Origin: Gluconacetobacter aggeris
GTDB lineage: Bacteria > Pseudomonadota > Alphaproteobacteria > Acetobacterales > Acetobacteraceae
Assembly: GCF_014174395.1 (NCBI RefSeq)
Contig: NZ_JABEQD010000004.1
Location: 62,001-126,000 of the forward strand
DNA length: 64,000 nucleotides
Direction of reading: 5' to 3'
Shown: positions 34,865 to 48,570 of the stretch, piece after piece
Position numbering within the stretch: position 1 is the first letter of the stretch
Layout of the letters: each line of letters begins with the position of its first letter
Notes under the pieces: generated by a model
What the model was told of the DNA's origin: nothing
The model's database searches: none
Seen by the model: only the letters and a program-made list of their open reading frames with translations
Made by a program: the position numbers and the translations under genes

Positions 34865-37117
34865 CTAGAGGAACGAGACGGGATCGATATCGACATCGAT
34901 CCGCGCGCCGCGTTCCGGTGCCACCCGCTCCAGCCATTGCCGCACGATCGGTTGCAGCGCGATCTCGCGCCGCGCGCGCAGCAGCAGCCGCCGGCGGTGG
35001 CGGCCGCGCAGGATGGCCAGAGGGGCCGGCGCCGGGCCCAGGACCTGCATGCCCTCGCCGCGCGGGGCGCTGGCCCCCAGGGCGCGGGCGGTAGCGTCGG
35101 CGGCTTCCGGCGTGTCGGCACTGACGATCAGTGCCGCCAGGCGCCCGAACGGGGGCCAGAAGCCGGGGCGGCGCTGCTCGGCCTCCTGCCGCATGAAACT
35201 GGCGAAATCGCCCGAGACCAGGGCCTGCATCACCGGATGTTCGGTGCAATAGCTTTGCAGCAGGACCGTGCCCGGCGCCTCGGCACGGCCGGCGCGGCCG
35301 GCGACCTGATGCAGCAACTGCACCGTGCGTTCCGCCGCGCGCAGGTCGCCGCCGCCCAGCCCCAGATCGGCATCGACGACGCCGACCAGGGTGAGGTGCG
35401 GAAAATGCCAGCCCTTGGCCACGATCTGGGTGCCGATCACCAGATCGACCTCGCGCCGGGCGATCTGCGCTACCGCGTCGGCGGTCGCCGCGGGGCCGGG
35501 TAGCGTGTCGCTGGCCATGACCAGCAGGCGGGCATCGGGGAAGGTGGCGCGGGCTTCCTCGGTGATGCGTTCCACGCCGGGGCCGATCGGGGTCAGGCTG
35601 GCTTCGGCATGGCAGGAGGGGCAAGTGGGCGGTGTGGGTTCCTGATAACCGCAATGATGGCAGGTGATCACCCGGCGCGCGCGATGTTCCACCAGCCAGG
35701 CGGTGCAGTTGGGGCATTGCAGGCGATGGCCGCAGGTGCGGCACAGCGTCAGCGGCGCATAGCCGCGACGGTTGAGGAACAGCATGGCCTGTTCGCCGCG
35801 CGCCATCGTCGCCTGCATGGCCTCGGTCAGCACGGGCGACAGGAACAGTCCGCGTTCGGGCGGATGGGCGCGCATGTCCACGGTGCGCACCGCGGGCATG
35901 GCCGCCCCGCCATGCCGTGCGGTCAGCGCCAGATGGCGGTAGCGGCCGGCGCCGACATTGGCCAGCGTCTCCAGGCTGGGCGTGGCGGACACCAGGATGA
36001 TCGGGGCGTGGTCCATGCGCGCCCGCACCACCGCCATGTCGCGCGCATGATAGGTCACGCCGTCTTCCTGCTTGAAGGCGCTTTCATGCTCCTCGTCGAC
36101 GATGATCAGGCCCAGTTCCGCGAAGGGGAGGAACAGGGCCGAGCGCGCGCCCACCACCACGCGTGCGCTGCCCTCGGCCACCGCGTGCCAGGTGACGCGG
36201 CGCAGGCGCGGGCTCAGGTCGGAATGCCAGAGCGCGGGTTCGGCCCCGAAGCGGCGGGCAAAGCGGCCGGTCCATTGCGCCGACAGGGCGATTTCCGGCA
36301 GCAGCACCAGCACCTGCCGGCCGCGTTCCAGGCAGGCGGCGATGGCTTCCAGATAGATCTCGGTCTTGCCCGATCCGGTGACGCCTTCCAGCAGCGTGAC
36401 GGAGAAGCCGCCCGCGCCGGCGAGGTCGCGCAGGCTTTGCGCCGCCTCCCTCTGGCCGTCGCCCAGGGTCGGCGGGCAATAAGCGGGGGCGGGCGTGGCG
36501 AATGGGGGGGCGGGTTTCAGCACCACGGCACGCAGCGCGCCGGCATCGGCCAGTCCGCGCACGACGCCGGCCCCAACACCTGCGCGCCGCGCCAGTTCGG
36601 CGCCCGGGAGCGGGCCGTCGCTGGTGGCAACGTCCAGTACCCGGCGGCGGGCGGGGGTTTCGCGCAGGTCGGGCGGCGCTTCGGCGGCGGCCCAGCCCGT
36701 CGCGGGAGTGATGGGGGTGGTGGCCGCGGTGCGCAGCGCCATCGCCAGTACCATGCCCGGCGGCGAGAGCGTATAGGCCGCGACCCAGTCGACGAAACGG
36801 CGCAGCGCGCCGGGCAAGGGCGGCTGGTCCAGGCGGGTGAGCACCGGTTTCAGCCGTCCGTCGGCGACGGGCTTCATCGGTGGCGGTGTGAATTCGGGCG
36901 GCAGGGCGGGGGCCGGGTCCCAGACCACGCCGGTTTCGGTCCGGCGGCCCAGCGGCACGCTGACGATGTCGCCCGGTTGCAGGTCGGCCAGCGCGGGGGG
37001 CACGGCATAGTCGAACGGGCCGGGAAAGGGCAGCGGCAACAGCACCGCGACGCGCGGTCGGCCGGCGCTTTCCGGCTTTCGCGCGGGGGGGCGTTTGTCT
37101 AGACTCGCGTTTACCAT
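34865..37117 (-). CDS. priA: Primosomal protein N', replication restart helicase
   Basis: A 750-residue superfamily 2 DNA helicase. The N-terminal 3'-end-binding domain begins VAVLLPLPFPGPFDYAVP. Walker A is GVTGSGKTE, the Walker B/DEAD equivalent is VDEEHESAFK, and motif V reads VIGTQIVAKGWHFP. Between them the zinc domain has eight cysteines in four pairs (CRTCG, CPNC, CHHCG, CPSC). PriA reloads the replisome at stalled forks. The ATG at 37117 is preferred because the conserved domain begins soon after; the frame stays open for 1 kb upstream but that is the antisense of xerC. Divergent from xerC. Confidence 0.95.
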   Translation of the reverse strand: MVNASLDKRPPARKPESAGRPRVAVLLPLPFPGPFDYAVPPALADLQPGDIVSVPLGRRTETGVVWDPAPALPPEFTPPPMKPVADGRLKPVLTRLDQPPLPGALRRFVDWVAAYTLSPPGMVLAMALRTAATTPITPATGWAAAEAPPDLRETPARRRVLDVATSDGPLPGAELARRAGVGAGVVRGLADAGALRAVVLKPAPPFATPAPAYCPPTLGDGQREAAQSLRDLAGAGGFSVTLLEGVTGSGKTEIYLEAIAACLERGRQVLVLLPEIALSAQWTGRFARRFGAEPALWHSDLSPRLRRVTWHAVAEGSARVVVGARSALFLPFAELGLIIVDEEHESAFKQEDGVTYHARDMAVVRARMDHAPIILVSATPSLETLANVGAGRYRHLALTARHGGAAMPAVRTVDMRAHPPERGLFLSPVLTEAMQATMARGEQAMLFLNRRGYAPLTLCRTCGHRLQCPNCTAWLVEHRARRVITCHHCGYQEPTPPTCPSCHAEASLTPIGPGVERITEEARATFPDARLLVMASDTLPGPAATADAVAQIARREVDLVIGTQIVAKGWHFPHLTLVGVVDADLGLGGGDLRAAERTVQLLHQVAGRAGRAEAPGTVLLQSYCTEHPVMQALVSGDFASFMRQEAEQRRPGFWPPFGRLAALIVSADTPEAADATARALGASAPRGEGMQVLGPAPAPLAILRGRHRRRLLLRARREIALQPIVRQWLERVAPERGARIDVDIDPVSFL

Positions 37118-37119
37118 GA

Positions 37120-40126
<3,007 letters not shown>

Positions 40127-40163
40127 CGGGCATGGCGGGATGTGCCGCCATGCCCGGTCCGGT

Positions 40164-40685
40164 TCAGCCCTTCAGATGGGCATTGCAGACGCTGTAATAG
40201 CCGCCGCCCTTCTGGATCCATTTCAGGCCGCCATTGGCGTTGGTCGCCTTGTTGGCGTTGTACTGGTCCAGGCAGGTATGCATGCGGGCCTTGCCGGGGC
40301 TTTCGCTGGAATATTTCGGCGAAAGCGCGGTGGGCAGTACCGCACTGCCGGCGGCGGCGGTGGCCGCGATGCTGGCCGGATTCTTGGACGGCGTGACCGG
40401 CGCCTGCGGCGGTGCCGCGGTCACCGACGGGGTCGCCTGCTCGGCGGGTGTGGTGGCGGCCGGTGCGGCAGCGGCGGCGGCCGGTGTCGTGTCCGTCGCG
40501 CACTGTGCCGCCTTGAAGTCCTTGTAGGTCTGGCCCTTGATCGTGCCGGCTTTCCGCTCGGCATTGAATTTCTTGTAGCAGGCCTGCGCCGGGCTGTCGG
40601 CGTGGGCTGCCGGAGCGGCGAGCGGGATGGCCGGCGTGGCGAGAAGCAGGGCAGCGGCGATTCGGCCGCGAAGTGCGAGAGCCAT
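40164..40685 (-). CDS. Exported cysteine-containing hypothetical protein
   Basis: A 173-residue protein with a signal peptide (LRGRIAAALLLATPAIPLA, cleavage after AHA near residue 34). The mature part has two short helical units, SPAQACYKKFNAERKAG and ARMHTCLDQYNANKA, each carrying one or two cysteines, joined by an alanine/proline/threonine-rich linker. Such small periplasmic repeat units are common in alphaproteobacteria but have no known role. The ATG at 40685 is preceded by GGAAAGGA at a normal distance; a longer in-frame reading is antisense noise. Convergent with the aspartic protease. Confidence 0.7.
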   Translation of the reverse strand: MALALRGRIAAALLLATPAIPLAAPAAHADSPAQACYKKFNAERKAGTIKGQTYKDFKAAQCATDTTPAAAAAAPAATTPAEQATPSVTAAPPQAPVTPSKNPASIAATAAAGSAVLPTALSPKYSSESPGKARMHTCLDQYNANKATNANGGLKWIQKGGGYYSVCNAHLKG

Positions 40686-40796
40686 GGCTAGGGCGATCCT
40701 TTCCGTTTTCGGAATGGCCCGATGCCGCGCCATGCGGCAGGGCCGTTCAGTCTGGACGGAATCCCATAACATCATGACTTGAATACGGAAAGAAAA

Positions 40797-40824
40797 AGGC
40801 CGAACCGCGTCCGCGGTTCGGCCT
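40797..40824 (-). terminator. Rho-independent terminator of glnK-amtB
   Basis: AGGCCGAACCGCG and CGCGGTTCGGCCT pair over 13 bp around TC, followed on the minus strand by TTTTTC. It starts 20 bp after the amtB stop and is the clearest intrinsic terminator of the window. Confidence 0.88.
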
Positions 40825-40844
40825 GAGAAGGCGGAGCGGACGGA

Positions 40845-42784
<1,940 letters not shown>

Positions 42785-42803
42785 CTATCACAGGACCACA
42801 GGC

Positions 42804-44039
42804 ATGACCGCAGGCATGACGTCCCACCCCCAGACCGGCGCCGGGCATGACGATGTGGATGTCTGCATCGTGGGGGCGGGGCCGGTCGGCGCCACGCTGG
42901 CCTGCCGGCTGGCGGTGGCGGGCCTGCGCGTGGTCATTGTCGATCGCGCTTCCCTGCCGCCCATGGAAGACCCGGCATTCGACGGCCGCGCCTATGCCAT
43001 CGCCGCCGGCCCGCGCCGGCTGCTGGAAGAGGCCGGGGTATGGGACCTGCTTCCCCTGGAGGCCTGTCCGATCGAGGAGATCCGCGTCTCCGACGGCCGG
43101 CCGGGCGAGGCCCCGTCGCCTTTGTTCCTGGAATTCGGGCGGGAGGATGCCGACCAGCCCTTCGGCTGGATGATCGAGGCGCGGGCGCTGCGTGTGGCGC
43201 TGAATCGGGCGCTCTATGCCCATGACCTGATCACGGTGCTGGCGCCCGACGAGGTGACGGTGACCCGCACGGAAGAAGGCGCGCGGGTGCGGACCCACTC
43301 GGGCCGGACATTCGGCGCGCGGCTGGTCGTGGCGGCCGAGGGGCGGCGGTCCGCGCTGCGCGACCAGGCACGGATCGGCATCACCCGCCTGCCATACCAT
43401 CAGAGCGGCATCGTCTGCGCCGTGGCGCACGAACACCCGCACAACAACCGGGCATTGGAGCATTTCCTGCCCGCCGGGCCGTTCGCGCAGTTGCCGATGG
43501 CCGCGACGCCCGACCATCCGAATCTTTCGGCCATCGTCTGGTCCGAAAGCGACCAGCTTGCGCAGCGCATGGTGGGGCTGCCGCACGATGCCTTCGCCCA
43601 TGAGATCCAGCGCCGCATGGGCGACTGGCTGGGGCGGGTCACGCCGGTCGGGCGGCGCTGGGTCTATCCGCTGTCCGCGCAATATGCCCAGCGTTATTTC
43701 GATACGCGGATGGTGCTGGTGGGGGATGCGGCCCACGGCATCCATCCCATCGCCGGGCAGGGGCTGAATCTGGGCTTCCGCGACGTGGCGGCGCTGTCCG
43801 ATGTGCTGATCACCGCCCATGCACGGGGCGAGGATGTGGGGGCGCCCTCCCTGTTGCGCCGCTATCAGGCGCGTTGCCGGCCCGCCAACATGCTGATGCT
43901 GGCCGCGACCGACATGCTGGAGCGGCTGTTCGGCAACGACAATCCGGTTCTGCGCCGCGCCCGCGACCTGGGCCTGGCCGGGGTGCACCGGATGCCCGCG
44001 CTGAGGCGGGCCTTCGTACGCCACGCCATGGGCCTCTGA
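42804..44039 (+). CDS. UbiH/UbiF-family FAD-dependent hydroxylase
   Basis: A 411-residue aromatic-ring monooxygenase. The FAD loop is VCIVGAGPVGATLA near residues 17-30, the middle signature is the DG-type AEGRRSALRDQ, and the C-terminal FAD-ribose motif is LVGDAAHGIHPIAGQGLN with FRDVAALSDVL following. It hydroxylates the quinone ring during ubiquinone synthesis; which ring position (C5, C6 or C1) cannot be read from sequence. The ATG at 42804 is preceded by ACAGGACC; an ATG at 42816 is possible. It is divergent from glnK and is followed at once by a 159-bp inverted-repeat element. Confidence 0.87.
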   Translation: MTAGMTSHPQTGAGHDDVDVCIVGAGPVGATLACRLAVAGLRVVIVDRASLPPMEDPAFDGRAYAIAAGPRRLLEEAGVWDLLPLEACPIEEIRVSDGRPGEAPSPLFLEFGREDADQPFGWMIEARALRVALNRALYAHDLITVLAPDEVTVTRTEEGARVRTHSGRTFGARLVVAAEGRRSALRDQARIGITRLPYHQSGIVCAVAHEHPHNNRALEHFLPAGPFAQLPMAATPDHPNLSAIVWSESDQLAQRMVGLPHDAFAHEIQRRMGDWLGRVTPVGRRWVYPLSAQYAQRYFDTRMVLVGDAAHGIHPIAGQGLNLGFRDVAALSDVLITAHARGEDVGAPSLLRRYQARCRPANMLMLAATDMLERLFGNDNPVLRRARDLGLAGVHRMPALRRAFVRHAMGL

Positions 44040-44198
44040 GCGTGGGCGGACATGCGCGCTGGTGGCGATCCGACGCAGGTTCCCTGTGCTCCGGTGCTCA
44101 CGGCCAATAAGGCCGCTCCGCTCCGGTGCTCGGAAACGCACGCCGGGCGCGACCCTTTCGGGCCGCTCTCGCTCACCAGCCCACATGTCCGCCCACGC
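44040..44198. repeat. 159-bp element with 15-bp perfect terminal inverted repeats, palindrome copy 3
   Basis: GCGTGGGCGGACATG (44040-44054) and CATGTCCGCCCACGC (44184-44198) are exact inverse complements. Inside them GCTGGTG (44058) and CACCAGC (44174) extend the stem. The left arm holds the core GCGCGCTGGTGGCGATCCGACGC of the dispersed palindromes. The centre contains CTCCGGTGCTC twice (44090 and 44130). It starts at the base after the Ubi hydroxylase stop. Confidence 0.75.
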
Positions 44199-44284
44199 TT
44201 GGGATGATTCACTTGTCTCCACCGCCTCTGGTTGAGGAGACGGTGCATTCCCATATGGTTCCTTCTGCTGACAGGACCGGTTTC

Positions 44285-45148
44285 ATGCCTGAACTCTCTC
44301 CGACTTCGCTGGCCTCGGCCCGGGGCGCGCGCGCCGTGGCCGATCCGACCTTGCTGCCCATCGACCAGGAACGGCTGTGGACCGATATCGCGGCGGGGTG
44401 CGAGGGCTGCGACGATCCGCTGGTGCGTGGATTGCTGGCGACCGGCATCCGCAATCATGCCACCTTCGCCAATGGGCTGGCCGCACTGATCGGGCGCAAG
44501 CTGGGCGACCGGTCGGTAGCCGATGACGCATTGTCGGAACTGGTGGCCGAGGCCTTCGCCGCCGATCCGGAAATCGTCGCCGCCGCCGCCGCCGACCTGG
44601 TGGCGATCCGCGAGCGCGATCCGGCGACGGCGAACTACGCGACGCCGTTCCTGTTCTTCAAGGGCTATCACGCGGTGCAGAGCTACCGCGTGGCTCACTG
44701 GCTGTGGAACAACGGCCGGCGCTATCTGGCGCTGCATCTGCAAAGCCGCACGTCGGAACTGTTCGCCGTGGATATTCATCCGGCGGCGCGGCTGGGGCGG
44801 CGCATCCTGTTCGATCATGGAACGGGAATCGTGATCGGCGAGACCTCGGTGCTGGAAGATGATGTATCGCTGTTGCAGGGCGTGACGCTGGGCGGCACCG
44901 GCAAGAATGTGGGGGATCGCCACCCGAAGGTGCGGCGCGGGGTGCTGATCGGTGCCGGCGCCAAGATCCTGGGCAATATCGAACTGGGCGAGGGCGCCAA
45001 GGTCGGCGCCGGGTCGATCGTGCTGGAATCGGTGCCGCCCTTCACCACCGTGGTCGGCAATCCGGCGCGCCCGGTCGGCACGCGCCACAGCGCGCTGCCG
45101 GCCTTCACCATGGATCAGATGCTTCCCCCCATCGACTACATGATCTGA
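44285..45148 (+). CDS. cysE: Serine O-acetyltransferase
   Basis: A 287-residue trimer-of-dimers acetyltransferase, first step of cysteine synthesis. The N-terminal helical domain is followed by hexapeptide-repeat turns of a left-handed beta helix: AVDIHPAARLGRRILFDHG with the catalytic histidine region, GIVIGETSVLEDDVSLL, VTLGGTGK and VLIGAGAKILGN. GDRHPKVRRGV is the conserved active-site loop. I start at the ATG at 44285, preceded by AGGACC; upstream in-frame ATGs give a longer variable tail. Downstream lies a copy of the dispersed palindrome. Confidence 0.93.
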   Translation: MPELSPTSLASARGARAVADPTLLPIDQERLWTDIAAGCEGCDDPLVRGLLATGIRNHATFANGLAALIGRKLGDRSVADDALSELVAEAFAADPEIVAAAAADLVAIRERDPATANYATPFLFFKGYHAVQSYRVAHWLWNNGRRYLALHLQSRTSELFAVDIHPAARLGRRILFDHGTGIVIGETSVLEDDVSLLQGVTLGGTGKNVGDRHPKVRRGVLIGAGAKILGNIELGEGAKVGAGSIVLESVPPFTTVVGNPARPVGTRHSALPAFTMDQMLPPIDYMI

Positions 45149-45158
45149 CAAGCCCGAC

Positions 45159-45199
45159 CGGCGAACGCGCGCTGGCGGCGATCCAGCGCGCGTTCGCCG
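45159..45199. repeat. Dispersed palindrome, copy 4 (after cysE)
   Basis: CGGCGAACGCGCGCTGG and its exact complement CCAGCGCGCGTTCGCCG form a 17-bp stem around CGGCGAT. It begins 10 bp after the cysE stop, between cysE and the convergent Lrp-type gene. Confidence 0.8.
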
Positions 45200-45254
45200 G
45201 GCAAGTCCTTGCGGCAGGGACCGGAAGTCCGAGCGCACCGGCCTGGAATGCGGG

Positions 45255-45722
45255 TCAGAAATGCAGGTAGGTCCGCTGGACGACCTCTTTCATGGAGAAG
45301 AACGTCCTGGTCATGCGAATCCCCGGAAGCGAGACCAGCCAGTCGCCATAGATCGCGTTGAATTCGTCGATCGACGACGCCCGGATCGTGACCAGGTAAT
45401 CGAATTCACCGGACACGAGGTAGCACGAGACGACCAGCGGGTGATCGCGGATCGCGGCTTCGAATTCCGCGAAAGCCAGCTTATTCAGTCGGTCCAGGCA
45501 GACGCCCATGACGATGACCGCGCTTCGTCCCACCGCGGTCGGGGCGACGTCGGCCCTGAAGCCGGTGATGATGCCGTCCTCGGTCAGGCGCTGCACGCGC
45601 CGGAAACAGGTTGCGGTGCTGGTCACGGCATGGCGCGCCAGGTCGGTAATCGAAATCCGCCCGTCGATGCTGAGAACCCGCAGGATTCGCTTGTCGATTT
45701 CGTCTATGTCAAACTGTTTCAC
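45255..45722 (-). CDS. Lrp/AsnC-family regulator next to a TonB receptor
   Basis: A 155-residue protein: helix-turn-helix SITDLARHAVTSTATCFRRV in the first 50 residues, then a RAM domain with VSCYLVSGEFDYLVTI. The start is a GTG at 45722; no ATG is available near it. It is divergent from the TonB receptor gene with a 143-bp AT-richer gap, so it most likely controls receptor expression in response to an amino acid or peptide (inference). It is clearly different in sequence from the other Lrp-type gene at 4765. Confidence 0.87.
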   Translation of the reverse strand: MKQFDIDEIDKRILRVLSIDGRISITDLARHAVTSTATCFRRVQRLTEDGIITGFRADVAPTAVGRSAVIVMGVCLDRLNKLAFAEFEAAIRDHPLVVSCYLVSGEFDYLVTIRASSIDEFNAIYGDWLVSLPGIRMTRTFFSMKEVVQRTYLHF

Positions 45723-45865
45723 TTTTCAGTAGTCCAGGAAAAATTGGAAAAATCGTTCATTTGCACCTCCGCAACAACGCCATCCGCCTTCATTTTGATG
45801 TAAAAACGAATGCACCGATCATAACGGACTGGATATGTTTTGCCCTCCTATTTTGAGGGTCTGAT

Positions 45866-48298
45866 ATGCAAAAAACTGATGGCTCCGGTTTGAAGGCGAC
45901 GATTCCCGTGCGGGCGGAAGGGGTTGCGCGCCCCGTCGACCGCCGTCGCCGGCTGATGCTGGCGACGGCCCTGGGGGCAATGGCGCTGGCACCTGTGGCG
46001 CTCCTGGATGCTCATGCGCAGGCCGCCCCACTGACGCCCACGCCGGCCCACGGCACGCGGGCCCCGGCGCGGCATGCGGCCGTAAAGCCGGCCGTGCGCA
46101 GCGCGCAAACCGCGGAACCCCGCTCGGCCGAGGCATTGTCAGTCGTAGGGTCGCACGAGACGTCCCACGGCATGGAGCAAACCGTCACGCGCAAGATGCT
46201 CAACCGCTTCGTGGCGGGGACCAGTCCGCTTCAGGTCCTGGGGGCGACGACGCCGGGCGTCAGTTTCGCCACGGCAGATGCGCTGGGCCTCGATACCTAT
46301 GCCAATTCGCTCTACATTCGTGGCTATAACCAGAGCCAGTTGGGCGTCACGCTGGATGGAATTCCTCTAGGCGACCAGGGATTCATCAACACGAATGGTC
46401 TGGATATCAACGAGGCCGTCACGCCCGACAACATCGCGCGGATCGACATGTCCCAGGGCGGTGGCGCGCTGGACGTCGCGTCGACCGCGAACCTGGGCGG
46501 TGCGCTGCAATATTACACGCAGGACCCGCGCGACACGTTGGGCGCCGATGTCGCGCAGACCTTCGGCAGCAACAGCACCTATCGCACGTTCGGGCGGTTC
46601 CACAGTGGCGTGTTGAACCAAACCGGCACGAAATTCATGGCGTCCTATGCGCGTACCGACGCGCAGAAATGGAAGGGCCATGGTGACCAGTACGAACAGC
46701 AGGCGAATTTCAAGTTCGTTCAGCCCCTGGGCGAGCGTGGGCAGTTGACGGGATTTTTCGATTATTCGGAATTCAACCAGTATAATTATGGAAATATCAG
46801 CCTGGAGATCAAACGGAAGCTGGGATCGAGGACGGATTATTTCTATCCGGACTACAAGGGCGCCTATCTGGCTGCGCAGGGCATCTTTCCCGCCGGATGG
46901 GATCAGGTGTCCAGCCCCACGGACATTGCGTATTACGATGCCGCGCAGGATCAGCGGAATTATCTGACCGGGCTGAACGGGAATTACGACCTGACATCAC
47001 GGTTGCGGCTGAAGAGCGTGTTATACGCGCAGGTATCCGGCGGGGACTATGAATTCACCAATCCGTACGTGTCGTCACCCAACGGCGCGCCGATGATCCA
47101 GCAGGCCGACCACCAGTGGTTCCGCCGCGTCGGCGGCACGTTGGCGCTGCAATACCGGCTGGGCCATCATGACCTGGAATCCGGTGTCTGGTACGAAAAC
47201 AACGATTTCACATATTCGCAGCGGTTGTATAGCCAGCCCCTTCTGGGCGAGGGCGCGCCGCGCAAGGGCACCGGCCCTTACGAGGATTCGTTTGCCACGC
47301 GCTATGGTGTGCAGATGAATACCAATACCTTCCAGTACTATCTGCAGGATGCCTGGCACATCCTGCCCAGCCTGCGCCTGCATGCCGGATTCAAGTCGCT
47401 GCTGGTCACGACGGCGGGCGGCGCGTTCGAGAACAACGAGACCTATACCGGGCAGAGCGCGTTGCCCAGCGGCAGCCTGACGACGGCGGGCGCCTTCCTG
47501 CCGCATGTCAGCCTGAACTGGACGTTCCTACGGCATCATGAGCTGTTCTTCGACGTGTCGCGCGACATGCGCGCCTATTCCTATGGCGGGTGGAATTCAC
47601 CGGTCGCCTGGGGTGTCGACAACCAGACCATTTTCTCGCAGCTGCGCAAAACGCTTAAGCCCGAGAGTACCTGGAATTACCTGATCGGCTATCGCTACAA
47701 CTCGAAATATGTCGATGGCGTGCTGAACCTGTATCATTCGGATTATTCGAACCGCCTGGCGCCGATTACCAGCGGTACACTGGTCAACGCCAACCAGACC
47801 TTCCTGAATGTCGGGTCGATGGCGATGTGGGGTATCGATGCCGGAGTCACCGTCCGGCCCCTGCCGCATTTGGAAATCTTCAACAGCATCAGCTACAATC
47901 ATTCGACTTATGGTCAGGGAATCTATAATGCGGGGGTCTATTACGATCTGAAGGGCAAGCTTGAAGTCAATTACCCGTCCGTCATGTACAAGTCGAACGT
48001 AGCCTATACCTACGGGAACGCGACGCTGAACTTCAACGTGTATTACATGGGACGACGGTATCTGTCCTACATGAACGATACGTCGGTCGACCCTTACTGG
48101 AACGCGAACCTGACGGCGTCGTATGATTTCAAGCATGTCCCGCATGTGGCGGATCTGAATTTCTCCCTTGGTATCTACAACCTGTTCAATCAGGAATATA
48201 TCAGCTCGATCGGCGCCAATCCGATTTCGGGTGACCGGCAGTCCATGTTCGCTGGTGCGCCGCGCCAGTTCTTCGGAACGTTGCGCGCACGATTCTGA
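45866..48298 (+). CDS. TonB-dependent outer-membrane receptor
   Basis: An 810-residue receptor. Residues 1-51 are an extended signal peptide (RRRLMLATALGAMALAPVALL, cleavage near AHA). An Ala/Pro-rich linker is followed by a plug domain with SLYIRGYNQSQLGVTLDGIP and GGALDVASTANLGGAL, then a 22-strand barrel rich in aromatic girdles ending in the terminal phenylalanine of RARF. The TonB box is not obvious; EALSVVG is a candidate. The ligand is unknown. The divergent Lrp-type gene and the amidohydrolase downstream suggest a peptide or amino-acid conjugate rather than iron. The AT-rich upstream gap holds its promoter. Confidence 0.9.
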   Translation: MQKTDGSGLKATIPVRAEGVARPVDRRRRLMLATALGAMALAPVALLDAHAQAAPLTPTPAHGTRAPARHAAVKPAVRSAQTAEPRSAEALSVVGSHETSHGMEQTVTRKMLNRFVAGTSPLQVLGATTPGVSFATADALGLDTYANSLYIRGYNQSQLGVTLDGIPLGDQGFINTNGLDINEAVTPDNIARIDMSQGGGALDVASTANLGGALQYYTQDPRDTLGADVAQTFGSNSTYRTFGRFHSGVLNQTGTKFMASYARTDAQKWKGHGDQYEQQANFKFVQPLGERGQLTGFFDYSEFNQYNYGNISLEIKRKLGSRTDYFYPDYKGAYLAAQGIFPAGWDQVSSPTDIAYYDAAQDQRNYLTGLNGNYDLTSRLRLKSVLYAQVSGGDYEFTNPYVSSPNGAPMIQQADHQWFRRVGGTLALQYRLGHHDLESGVWYENNDFTYSQRLYSQPLLGEGAPRKGTGPYEDSFATRYGVQMNTNTFQYYLQDAWHILPSLRLHAGFKSLLVTTAGGAFENNETYTGQSALPSGSLTTAGAFLPHVSLNWTFLRHHELFFDVSRDMRAYSYGGWNSPVAWGVDNQTIFSQLRKTLKPESTWNYLIGYRYNSKYVDGVLNLYHSDYSNRLAPITSGTLVNANQTFLNVGSMAMWGIDAGVTVRPLPHLEIFNSISYNHSTYGQGIYNAGVYYDLKGKLEVNYPSVMYKSNVAYTYGNATLNFNVYYMGRRYLSYMNDTSVDPYWNANLTASYDFKHVPHVADLNFSLGIYNLFNQEYISSIGANPISGDRQSMFAGAPRQFFGTLRARF

Positions 48299-48312
48299 TG
48301 AATGCGGGAACC

Positions 48313-48337
48313 GCGCGCTGGATCGCCCCCAGCGCGC
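48313..48337. repeat. Dispersed palindrome, copy 5, inverted (after TonB receptor)
   Basis: GCGCGCTGG and CCAGCGCGC pair around ATCGCCC; the loop is the reverse complement of the GGCGAT core, so this copy is in the opposite orientation. It begins 15 bp after the receptor stop. Confidence 0.75.
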
Positions 48338-48570
48338 ACCCCAATGATCTGATCGCGAATGGGTTTCCAAGGGGCGATTGCCCTTTGGCGGCTCAAGGGC
48401 AAAGTCCTCGTTGACGATATCTCGCGCGTTGATCTCGCGGCGCATGGAAAAATGAGGTGGTGCCGGTCGCCCTGGCCAAGTGTAATGATAGACGGTCGAT
48501 CTGGACATCCCGGCTATCGCACTGAACACTGTGCGGGACAGTGGAATAGGGGCAGGAAAGGGCGGCCGAC

